The position numbers were made by a program, and so were the translations under genes. DNA of 64,000 nucleotides from an uncultured Eubacterium sp. (GTDB lineage: Bacteria > Bacillota > Clostridia > Lachnospirales > Lachnospiraceae), in contig CAJTMV010000001.1 of NCBI GenBank assembly GCA_910577225.1, positions 62,001-126,000 on the forward strand. The letters are read 5' to 3'. Below are positions 1-7,022 of the stretch, in pieces. Positions within the stretch are counted from its first letter, which is position 1. The number at the start of each line of letters is the position of its first letter. Under the pieces are notes generated by a model, which worked only from the letters and a program-made list of their open reading frames with translations, had not been told where the DNA came from and did not search any database.

Positions 1-63
1 AAAATCATGTGTAATGTTATTATGTTCATTTAAATGATTTATAATATTTTCTTTTGTTGTCAT
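1..63 (-). CDS. 5' end of an unidentified gene, cut by the window edge
   Basis: An ATG at 63 opens a frame of 21 codons that runs off the left edge without a stop; the peptide begins MTTKENIINHLNEHNN. It starts 16 bp after the stop of the ABC transporter gene on the same strand, so it probably continues that operon. No convincing Shine-Dalgarno sequence is visible. Too little is present to name a family. Base composition is as AT-rich as the transporter. Confidence 0.4.
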   Translation of the reverse strand, partial: MTTKENIINHLNEHNNITHDF

Positions 64-79
64 CACAAACACATCACTT

Positions 80-1720
80 TCATTTAATTTGATTCATTGT
101 ACTGTTTTCCATTTTGAATACTTTATTAAATTGATTTAAAGTATTTAATCTGTGTGTGACAAAAATCATTATTTTATCATTTGATATACTTTTAAGATTA
201 TCTATTAATTGTTTTTGTGTTAAATCATCTAATCCGGAAGTAATTTCATCAAATAGATAAACTTCCTTATTATAGATCATTGCTTGTGCAACAGCTAAGC
301 GCTGTAATTGGCCACCTGACAAATTGATACCGCTTTCCGAAATATAAGTATCTAAACCATCTTCTAATTCACTGGAAAATTGTGATAAATCAGCAAGCCT
401 TAATGCATGATTAATTGCTTCTTCTGACACTCCTATGTTTAAAAAATCAACAATATCATATAATTTGCCATCCATTACCGCAATGTTTTGTGAAACATAT
501 GCCATAATATAGGATCTGCTTTCCGGAGAAAGTGATGTAATATCTTCGCCATTGTATAGAATTTTTCCGGTCTTTGGATGATACAAACCGCTTATAATCT
601 TCATTAGTGTAGATTTTCCACAACCAGACCCGCCAATAATTGCAACAAAATCACTTTTTTCTAAATTCATATTCAGTCCACAAATTTCAAATTCTCCTGG
701 ATGATACTTAAAACCTATATCGTTAATAGTTAATGAGGAAACGCTGTCTTTATGAATCAAGCCTAAAGATTTACCATTGTCCTTATCATTTATTTCACTT
801 TTATTTTGGAATGTTGATTCTATCGTATCAACTTTTGCCTTTGATGACTTGTATTTAATATGATTATCCCAAATTGTTGAAAATGCGTTGTCTATCCAAC
901 CCATATAATTAATGAATAAATAAATTTGCCCCACCGAAATAGAATTATTTTTTAACATAAAAGCAGCGACAGCAAATATTATCACTTCAATCAGTTTGTA
1001 AATTTGCAAATTCAAATTATCAATTGAAACAATTTCCTTTGTATGCTGCTCCTGCCTTCTTGACAAGCGCAATTGATGGGCATCTATATTATTAACAATA
1101 ACATTTGAACAATTATTAGTTTTAATATAAGCTATATTCCTCAAGGCATTACAGACTTTAGATTCGCCCTCAGATTCAATTTCTGTGACCTCTTTCGAAA
1201 ATTTATAACTTATTTTACCGATATGAAATTCAAGAACGGAATTTACCAAAAGACAAAATACAAAAACCCCCGTCATTATCTTGTTTATTGTTAACAAATA
1301 AATAAAAATAAACGCACAGGTGAAAATTTCAATAACTGTATCAGAAACAAAAGAAATCGCTAATTCTCCATAAACCTCATTTAAATCATATCTGTTTTTT
1401 TTATCACCAAAATCAATTTTCTCAAGTGTTTCATAATTAAGATTCAACAGTTTTTCCAAATACTCTTTTTTTGCCTTTCGAACGATCCTGTTTCTTACTT
1501 TAGTATCTAAAATAGAACAAAAAATATTTAAAAAGCCTCCGCATATTGATGCAAACAATATAATCAGAACTATTCTTAACAAGTATTTAATTTCTGAGCC
1601 ACTCGCATTATCAAAAAATTTTGATACTAAAAGAGGATTTATCAATCGAATAGCAGTAAGAAGCAAAGAAAAAATCAAATAAATAACAATCCATTTTTTT
1701 TCTTTTTTAATAATGTTCAT
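80..1720 (-). CDS. ABC exporter, fused membrane and ATPase domains, lasso-peptide type (McjD-like)
   Basis: This is a half-transporter of 546 residues with an N-terminal exporter-type membrane domain of six segments (roughly residues 10-300) and a C-terminal ATPase. The ATPase shows a Walker A motif (GGSGCGKST), the signature LSGGQ, a Walker B ending in LFDE and an H-loop VTHR, so it should be active. Such proteins dimerise and export peptides or drugs. The gene overlaps by 14 bp the end of a fragment resembling a lasso-peptide B protein, which points to export or immunity for a lasso peptide; that role is inferred from context only. The frame also allows a GTG one codon earlier (1723); the ATG at 1720 with AAGGG upstream is preferred. 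The gene is far more AT-rich than the core genes to the right, suggesting acquisition. Confidence 0.8.
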   Translation of the reverse strand: MNIIKKEKKWIVIYLIFSLLLTAIRLINPLLVSKFFDNASGSEIKYLLRIVLIILFASICGGFLNIFCSILDTKVRNRIVRKAKKEYLEKLLNLNYETLEKIDFGDKKNRYDLNEVYGELAISFVSDTVIEIFTCAFIFIYLLTINKIMTGVFVFCLLVNSVLEFHIGKISYKFSKEVTEIESEGESKVCNALRNIAYIKTNNCSNVIVNNIDAHQLRLSRRQEQHTKEIVSIDNLNLQIYKLIEVIIFAVAAFMLKNNSISVGQIYLFINYMGWIDNAFSTIWDNHIKYKSSKAKVDTIESTFQNKSEINDKDNGKSLGLIHKDSVSSLTINDIGFKYHPGEFEICGLNMNLEKSDFVAIIGGSGCGKSTLMKIISGLYHPKTGKILYNGEDITSLSPESRSYIMAYVSQNIAVMDGKLYDIVDFLNIGVSEEAINHALRLADLSQFSSELEDGLDTYISESGINLSGGQLQRLAVAQAMIYNKEVYLFDEITSGLDDLTQKQLIDNLKSISNDKIMIFVTHRLNTLNQFNKVFKMENSTMNQIK

Positions 1721-1919
1721 CACATTTCATCCCTTCATTATGATATAACAACATTGAATTCCAAAATAACAGATTTGTTTCATCTAAAATTTGACCACTT
1801 ATTACCGTCCAGGCATGTCCTATTCTTTCCCCTTTACAAACATTGAAATCAATACTCTTTTTAATGCCAATATAAAAATCACATTCCAAATTAAGTGATA
1901 CCCCAATATAGAATACTAA
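1707..1919 (-). pseudogene. C-terminal fragment of a lasso-peptide B2-type (transglutaminase-like) protease
   Basis: The open frame encodes about 70 residues, including FYIGIKK, GHAWTVISGQ and LDET. This pattern matches the end of McjB/B2 leader peptidases (Transglut_core3 fold), where the His of the HAW motif and a following Asp belong to a Cys-His-Asp triad. The part that would carry the catalytic Cys is missing: a TGA lies at 1922-1920 and the preceding DNA belongs to another gene fragment. There is no ATG near the 5' end, only a TTG at 1889. Its stop lies 14 bp inside the transporter gene, as expected of an ancestral operon. Family assignment is by motif and context, not by search. Confidence 0.6.
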
Positions 1920-1999
1920 TCATTTTCTATAAATTTTGCACCAGTATTGGCAGTTAACAATGCCATCGTTGTTTTACCTGAACCTGATTTTCCAGAAAA
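1916..1999 (-). pseudogene. P-loop fragment, possibly the kinase gene of a lasso-peptide cluster
   Basis: In the frame ending with TAG at 1918-1916 the translation is FSGKSGSGKTT followed by MALLTANTGAKFIEND. The Walker A motif GKSGSGKT is clear and is followed by a pattern (GAxFIxND) that resembles HPr-kinase-like proteins of Firmicute lasso-peptide clusters. Only about 28 codons survive. The upstream side joins a transposase fragment at about 2000 in another frame, and the downstream side joins the B-protein fragment at about 1916-1922. Any other P-loop ATPase would be an alternative; the lasso link rests on the two neighbours. Confidence 0.5.
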
Positions 2000-2000
2000 C

Positions 2001-2225
2001 AAGCAGGTCCCGTACAGCGTCCACTTTTGGCATTTTTCCCCGGATGCAGTTACGCAAACGCCTGTCCATGCTTTCCGGCGGCGAAAACACGGTATGAAAG
2101 CTCCTGTACTGCAGCATCAGAAAAATCAGTGTTGGCATGACAATATTGAAAAGCGGTATGGAACGTCTTTTTCTTTTATCTGTCAGTGTCTTGATTTTTT
2201 GCGGGATATGGTATACACTCTTCAT
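2001..2225 (-). pseudogene. N-terminal fragment of a DDE-type transposase
   Basis: The frame (open from 2300) encodes MKSVYHIPQKIKTLTDK, then PLFNIVMPTLIFLMLQY and a basic stretch ending GKMPKVDAVRDLL. I recognise this as the start of a transposase type common in Lachnospiraceae, normally several hundred residues long. Here homology stops at about 2001 and the frame runs into the P-loop fragment, ending eight codons later at 1974. It is therefore a 5' remnant fused to unrelated DNA. A TATAAT at 2304-2299 on this strand may be its promoter. Confidence 0.6.
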
Positions 2226-2261
2226 ATAAGATAACAATTTAAATAATGTTAATTTTTCATT

Positions 2262-2321
2262 AAGGACACCTTCTTTTGTAATGTATTTGCTTACTATCAT
2301 TATACCACGAAAGGTGTCCTT
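2262..2321. repeat. 11-bp inverted repeat upstream of the transposase fragment
   Basis: The arms AAGGACACCTT (2262-2272) and AAGGTGTCCTT (2311-2321) are perfect complements separated by 38 bases. They flank the TATAAT and the start region of the transposase frame. This could be the end or regulatory region of that element. A simple terminator is less likely given the long loop. Confidence 0.5.
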
Positions 2322-2626
2322 TTTGTGGGAAAAATCAAGAAAATTTATGTAAAAAGTCTGGATATTTATACATAAAAAAAGGAATCTTCCCGAAATCTGT
2401 CCCTATTTCTATATCTATTGAAAATCCGGTAATCTTTACTCTTTTTCACATCTAAAAGCGAAATCTCTGCACCGTCTAAAGCCAGTGGGATTGCGGTAGC
2501 CTTATTTCAATTACAAGACAATACGATAAAACCATCAATAGCTGTAAAATATACGTTACTGTTCACACCCTGTTCAGGCACCTGCTGCCTGAACAAGGCC
2601 AACGAATGCGGCTTGCCGGGTATTTT
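2322..2626. other. Intergenic stretch at the 3' end of the IS3 element
   Basis: No gene could be supported here. A hairpin with arms CCTGTTCAGGCA and TGCCTGAACAAGG (2569-2598, five-base loop) lies about 30 bp beyond the transposase stop. It has no T-run on either side, so it is more likely part of the insertion sequence end than a strong terminator. The remainder is AT-rich and without features. Confidence 0.3.
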
Positions 2627-3540
2627 TTATGCAGCCTCCAGCAGCTTCTTTTTATAAAATTCCATTGGTGTCACAATGCCCAGATTCCGCTGTACCCGTT
2701 TGTTTGTGTAATAGTCAATAGAATCTTCGATCGCCTTTATCAGCGCCTCTTTTGTTTTATATTTTCTGCCATAATACATTTCACGTTTCATGATCCCCCA
2801 AAACCCTTCCACCGGACCATTGTCAATACATCTGCCGACCCTTGACATGCTTTGGGTCATTCCGGAATCAACTATTTTCTGCCGGAAGGTTTTGGAAGTG
2901 TACTGGCAGCCTCTGTCAGAATGGAAGATTGGTGTTGCGCCAGGATTCGCTAAAAGGGCTTTATCAAAGGTGTTGAATACAATCCGGTTATCATTATGTC
3001 CACCATACTCAAACGCCGCCGGCCTGTTTCCGCACAGATCGAGTATTACACTGAGATATATTTTCCCCTTTTTATCATCTTCTCCGGTGCCGTATTTAAA
3101 TTCGGATACATCCGTGACCCATTTTTCGTTAGGCATGTCTGATTTAAACTTCCGGTTTAGGATGTTTTCAGCAACATATGCCGGATCGGAAGCTGGTTTT
3201 GTGCAGCAGTTATATCTGTCTTTACATAGGACTGTATCTTTTTCTTCCGGCATATCCTGAGTATTCTTCTGTCATTGACATGGATACCGTGGTCATGTGC
3301 GAGTGTATCCCGAATCCGCCTGTATCCCATGTCAGGATGCACTTCATGTATCGTCTCTGCTTTTTCAGCAATCAGTTCGTTGAGGATGTCATTCCGGCTG
3401 GTGCCATGGTTCTTCCATTTGTAATAGGCATCCCTGCTGATTCCCAATATCCTGCACATCTCACTTACCGGATAGTCGTCATGCGTCCCTGAAAGCTCTT
3501 TTATGGCAGTAAGGCATCCAGATGTCTTGTTCTTCTAAGG
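2627..3540 (-). pseudogene. IS3-family transposase OrfB (rve integrase), frameshifted
   Basis: The first part of the product (MCRILGISRDAYYKWK and following, frame from 3459, with in-frame homologous sequence back to about 3530) is the usual HTH_21 region of OrfB. The second part (frame ending at 2627) is the integrase core, with the DDE residues in VTDVSEF, HSDRGCQY and VEGFWG. The two parts lie in different frames joined between about 3190 and 3250, so no full product is made unless the frame shift is programmed. Homologous elements read ...YPAYVAENLLNR; here AYVAENILNR is in the second frame. Confidence 0.75.
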
Positions 3541-3976
3541 GTCGCCTCCTCTCGATTTCCCCGAGTTTTTTTAGTTTCATACTTTTTTACCCATGAATAT
3601 GCCTGTCCATAGGAGCAGTTAAATTTTTTTACGGCGGACGCATAATCAATTCCTCATGGCTATTATACTGCTTGACCCATTTTAAAACAGTACTTTCTGC
3701 ATGGATTCCATATTTTACAGCAATAGACTGACCTGAGCCGCCGCCTGAGAGGTAATCCAGAACTGCCTCTTTCTTAAATTCAGCCGTATACCGGCACAGG
3801 TCACTGTTCTGAGGGGCTAAGGCATCTTCCCCATGTGCTTGGAATGCAGCGTTCCATCGCTTTACCGTTCCTAATGTGATGCCATACTTTTTCTCAAGGG
3901 AATAGAATGAGGCTCTCTCTTCATGTTCCTTCAATACTTTCAGCTTGAATTCTTTTGTCTATTTTCTTTTAGACAT
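3530..3976 (-). pseudogene. IS3-family transposase OrfA, interrupted
   Basis: An ATG at 3976 with GAGGAG upstream begins MSKRK, then a TAG at 3961-3959, then TKEFKLKVLKEHEERASF in the same frame. This is the start of an OrfA helix-turn-helix protein cut by a nonsense codon. The rest is open to 3629 (KKYGITLGTVKRW and a second HTH, GQSIAVKYGI). The usual C-terminal part (DYASAVKKFNCSYGQAYSW) continues in another frame after a one-base shift near 3640. The gene is inactive as written. Confidence 0.65.
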
Positions 3977-3978
3977 AA

Positions 3979-4038
3979 ATATGCTCCTCATATGATAGTT
4001 TTTGAATATTTCCATTGTCTACCATATGGGGAGCATAT
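3979..4038 (-). repeat. Inverted repeat covering the ribosome binding site of IS3 orfA
   Basis: The arms ATATGCTCCTCATATGATAG (3979-3998) and CTACCATATGGGGAGCATAT (4019-4038) match at 18 of 20 positions, with a 20-base loop. On the minus strand the 3' arm contains the GAGGAG of orfA. RNA entering from outside the element would fold this site away, whereas a transcript started inside the loop would not. Similar protection against read-through is known for IS10 and IS50; for this element it is inferred. Confidence 0.6.
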
Positions 4039-4116
4039 CACTTTTACAGGCATCCCTCTGATTCACAACCTTGCTAACATTTACATATTATTGAAAAAAG
4101 AGCCCTTTTTCAATGA

Positions 4117-5802
4117 TCATACATTCCTAAAATTCTCAAACGTCTTATACAGATCCAGCTGTCCCCACCCCCATTCCCGATTCGGATACTCTCTGGACTC
4201 CTCTCTGGTCGCTCCGCGTATAAAATAATTTTTAATATTCGCTGTCGTCACTGATATGTCGTTTCGTCTGACGCCGGTCCATTCCAGCATCAGCGCGCCG
4301 GCGCCTGCCGTTATCGCGGCCGCCACGCTTGTTCCGCTGCGTGTTTCAAACTTTCCTTCTCCAATCGGACCATATACGTCCACTGCAGGCGCCGCAATGT
4401 CAGGTTTAATTTCTCTCGTTGCCGTATAGCCGCGCCCGGATTCAAAATAAATGCTTCCGTCCAGTCCGTTGTATCCGGCAACGGTAATCGGCGCCTCTGC
4501 GTCCGACGGCACGGTAATTGTCGTATCCGGATCAGAACGGATAAAAAATACTTCCCCGGATATCATATCCTCCATTGGCACCCACATATGATAAATGCCG
4601 TCTGCAAAATTGCGCACCGATACATTCAGAACCCAGACTCCCGAAATCGGCTTATGGAATCTTACATATATCAGCTCATTTCTGTTTGCCGCGCCCGTCA
4701 GCAGGTAATCGACCGTCACAATTGTCCCTTCAAACAGAAATCGGTACTCCGTATGGCTGCCCGGAGCCGTCGGAAGAGCATTGAAACGCTCTCCGGTCGG
4801 AGATACGACCGTAACTTCATATAATTCCGGGGCTTCCGCCCACATTTCGGCGATAAATCCTTCCACACCTTCTGATACGCTGATCTCCACACGTTCCTGC
4901 GCATTCTGTCCGCTGATGCCGCCTAAAAAATGATGTCTCTTGTCTGCTTCGTTTCCACAGGCCACTGACACACAGCGCTGTCTGCGATTGGATACTTCAT
5001 TCAGAGAATTGGCAAGCGGACTTGCCCCGCCGCGGTTTCCCATATTGGTCCCCAGTGCGACACAGATAGACAATGGCTTGCGAAGCTCCGCAGCCAGCAT
5101 ATTCAGATAACGGATGCCGGCCATAATGTCATTTTCCTGAAAGACCGGCGTTTCATCCGGAATATAGTAAAAATCTTTCAGATATTGTTTCGCCGGCTTT
5201 AGCTGTACAAATGCAATATCACATTCCGGAGCCGCGCCGCTGAACTGATTGTTAAAATCCTCCGAACCTGCTGCCAGCGCTGCCAGAAATGTACCGTGTC
5301 CATCTGCATACGGTATTTTGGCCGTCATGGAATCATGATTGGCCATCAGCTCTTCATTGATCTGCTCTCTCGTATATTCTGTCCCATAAAAAAAGCCTTT
5401 CGGCGGCATCCCGCTTCGTTCCTTCTGGTTCCAGATCCGTTCTACTCTGGTCGTGCCGTCTGTATTGCAAAATAACGGATTGGTATAGTCAAAATCTGTA
5501 TCGATAAACCCCATCAGCACACCCCGGCCCGTCAGCGCCAGGTTCGGCTGATCCCGCACTTTTAAAATACCGCTCTCTCCTAACGCGACATTATTCAGTA
5601 ACCCAAAGCATTTTGGAATGACTCCATAAGAAAAGACTTCCGTTTTCAGTTCCCTTCCCCGCTTGTGATCATAGACCGCCACATAGTCTTCATCCAGCTG
5701 CTGCACACAGTAATCTCCGGGAGGCACATCTTCCATAAACTCTTTCGTTGCAAGAAAATCAAAATAATCGTTAGAATAAACCGCTTCTTCACAATCCGTC
5801 AT
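4117..5802 (-). CDS. Subtilisin-like serine protease (S8 family, Csp-like)
   Basis: This S8 peptidase of 561 residues has a complete triad: Asp about 101 (GFIDTDFDY), His about 169 (DGHGTFLA) and Ser about 492 (RSGTSVAAA), plus the oxyanion Asn in ACGNEAD. An insert of roughly 150 residues between His and Ser, with beta-rich sequence, resembles the jelly-roll insert of clostridial Csp proteases. No signal peptide is visible, so it is either cytoplasmic or released otherwise. Substrates are unknown; relatives in Clostridium cleave the spore cortex hydrolase during germination, but Lachnospiraceae carry many paralogues. The frame opens at a TTG (5808); the ATG at 5802 has AGGAG six bases upstream and is preferred. 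It is the first core-like gene right of the IS3 element. Confidence 0.85.
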   Translation of the reverse strand: MTDCEEAVYSNDYFDFLATKEFMEDVPPGDYCVQQLDEDYVAVYDHKRGRELKTEVFSYGVIPKCFGLLNNVALGESGILKVRDQPNLALTGRGVLMGFIDTDFDYTNPLFCNTDGTTRVERIWNQKERSGMPPKGFFYGTEYTREQINEELMANHDSMTAKIPYADGHGTFLAALAAGSEDFNNQFSGAAPECDIAFVQLKPAKQYLKDFYYIPDETPVFQENDIMAGIRYLNMLAAELRKPLSICVALGTNMGNRGGASPLANSLNEVSNRRQRCVSVACGNEADKRHHFLGGISGQNAQERVEISVSEGVEGFIAEMWAEAPELYEVTVVSPTGERFNALPTAPGSHTEYRFLFEGTIVTVDYLLTGAANRNELIYVRFHKPISGVWVLNVSVRNFADGIYHMWVPMEDMISGEVFFIRSDPDTTITVPSDAEAPITVAGYNGLDGSIYFESGRGYTATREIKPDIAAPAVDVYGPIGEGKFETRSGTSVAAAITAGAGALMLEWTGVRRNDISVTTANIKNYFIRGATREESREYPNREWGWGQLDLYKTFENFRNV

Positions 5803-5882
5803 ACACAACTCCTGCCACTTTTCCTTCTATTTCATCATATGATAAAAAGGCAAAAGGTTCCTTCCAAAAGCAAACATTTTGT

Positions 5883-5911
5883 TTGAAACCTCTGTCCTCA
5901 TCTATTATAAT
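5883..5911 (+). promoter_or_regulatory. Sigma-A-type promoter of the VOC gene
   Basis: TTGAAA (5883-5888) and TATAAT (5906-5911) are separated by 17 bp and lie about 80 bp upstream of the VOC start codon. Confidence 0.65.
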
Positions 5912-5991
5912 AAGCACAGGACAGTATTTCTTCGCGTTCGGCACGAACAGAAACACTTTCTCAGCATTGTTCAAAAGGAGGACATCGAATC

Positions 5992-6375
5992 ATGAAAATA
6001 GAACACGTTGCCATGTATGTACACCATCTGGAACAGACAAAAGATTTTTTTACACACTATTTCGATGCGGCAGCTGGAGATAAATACTATAACGCAAAGA
6101 CCGGATTTGAGTCTTATTTTCTTACTTTTGAAGACGGATGCCGTCTGGAAATCATGCGCAAGCCGGAAATGACCGATATGGATCCAGCGCTCGTTCATAC
6201 CGGATACGCACATATCGCTCTTTCCGTCGGATCCAAAGAAAAAGTCGACGCTTTCACAGAACAGTTAAAAAATGACGGCTACCAGATTACCAGCGGACCG
6301 CGAACCACGGGAGACGGATACTACGAAAGCTGTTTTGTCGATGCAGAAGGCAATCAGATTGAATTAACCGTATGA
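5992..6375 (+). CDS. VOC (glyoxalase/dioxygenase fold) family protein
   Basis: The protein has 127 residues and two beta-alpha-beta-beta-beta modules. Candidate metal ligands sit in the usual places: His5 (IEHVAMYV), a Glu in RLEIMR, a His in YAHIALSVG and a Glu in NQIELTV at the C-terminus. The family includes lactoylglutathione lyases, fosfomycin resistance enzymes and epimerases; the actual substrate cannot be read from the sequence. AAAGGAGG lies ten bases before the ATG. It is a single-gene unit with its own promoter and a strong terminator after it. Confidence 0.8.
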   Translation: MKIEHVAMYVHHLEQTKDFFTHYFDAAAGDKYYNAKTGFESYFLTFEDGCRLEIMRKPEMTDMDPALVHTGYAHIALSVGSKEKVDAFTEQLKNDGYQITSGPRTTGDGYYESCFVDAEGNQIELTV

Positions 6376-6410
6376 TCTGTCTGATTCTTTGCCGATCAGA
6401 CAGAAACTAA

Positions 6411-6450
6411 AAAAAGATTTAAAAGGTACCTGTACCTTTTAAATCTTTTT
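6411..6450. terminator. Bidirectional terminator, perfect 19-bp palindrome
   Basis: The arms 6411-6429 and 6432-6450 are exact reverse complements, beginning AAAAAGATTTAAAAGG and ending in CTTTTTT. Both strands have an A-tract before and a T-tract after the stem, so it can end the VOC transcript on the plus strand and the DUF6106 transcript on the minus strand. Confidence 0.85.
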
Positions 6451-6484
6451 TAAATATCTGACAGCCGTTCAGACACATCTTACG

Positions 6485-6988
6485 CTATTCCGCAAATACA
6501 ATACTCGCATGATGCATCCGTACTTCATTCAGCATCGCCTCTGACGGCTCCACTTTCACTTCCTGCAGCATCCCCTGGCTTGCAAAAATCATACTGTAAA
6601 TCTGATGCTCTTCGTTTCCTGATGAATAATCACGCACTTTTAACTGCGGATTTGAATGATATCCGTCCAGTTTATGCGAATGGACCGGAGCCATACACTG
6701 AAGCTCGCTCAGCGCATAGGAAGCGATTTTTTTCCGTTTGCTTTTGTTCTTTACAACCGATATGTCCAGTTCATCGGATACAAGCAGATACTCAAACTCC
6801 CGATAACGGTTTCTCAGCGTTGAAAAGCTGACAGGAATCATAATAATTCCAATCATAAAAAACAATGCCTGAAACATGGCCCCATATAACAGTAAGATCA
6901 GCGTAAGTAAAATCAGACAGTTTCTCAGCTTTTTCCCGCTTACATCCTTCTCATCATGGACAATAACCTCTGCATATGATTCTGACAT
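6485..6988 (-). CDS. DUF6106-family membrane protein
   Basis: The protein has 167 residues: a short N-terminus, two hydrophobic helices close together (about 20-60, LILLTLILLLYGAMF and FFMIGIIMIPVS), then a soluble domain. The domain contains FEYLLVSDELDI and KNKSKRKKIASY, a pattern I know from DUF6106 proteins of Clostridia. The function is unknown. The longer frame from 7036 would overlap clpX; the ATG at 6988 has AAGGAGG five bases upstream and is preferred. It lies 34 bp downstream of clpX on the same strand and probably shares its transcript. Confidence 0.75.
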   Translation of the reverse strand: MSESYAEVIVHDEKDVSGKKLRNCLILLTLILLLYGAMFQALFFMIGIIMIPVSFSTLRNRYREFEYLLVSDELDISVVKNKSKRKKIASYALSELQCMAPVHSHKLDGYHSNPQLKVRDYSSGNEEHQIYSMIFASQGMLQEVKVEPSEAMLNEVRMHHASIVFAE

Positions 6989-7022
6989 ATATTCCTCCTT
7001 ATCATCAGCGTCTGCCGAACGA

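Larger units (their letters stand above)
2569..4038 (-). mobile_element. Decayed IS3-family insertion sequence
   Basis: The segment contains an OrfA-like helix-turn-helix gene and an OrfB-like integrase gene in the order and orientation of IS3-family elements, bounded by a hairpin at each end. Both genes carry disabling changes: a TAG at codon 6 of orfA, a frame change near 3640 and another in orfB near 3200. The outer limits are estimates from the two hairpins; no target-site duplication was identified. Confidence 0.65.

Noticed and set aside
2569..2598. Hairpin considered as a Rho-independent terminator
   Set aside because: There is no T-run on either strand; it is more likely part of the insertion sequence end.
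6411..6450. Perfect palindrome considered as an insertion sequence end or operator
   Set aside because: It sits between two converging genes with A- and T-tracts, so a bidirectional terminator explains it.
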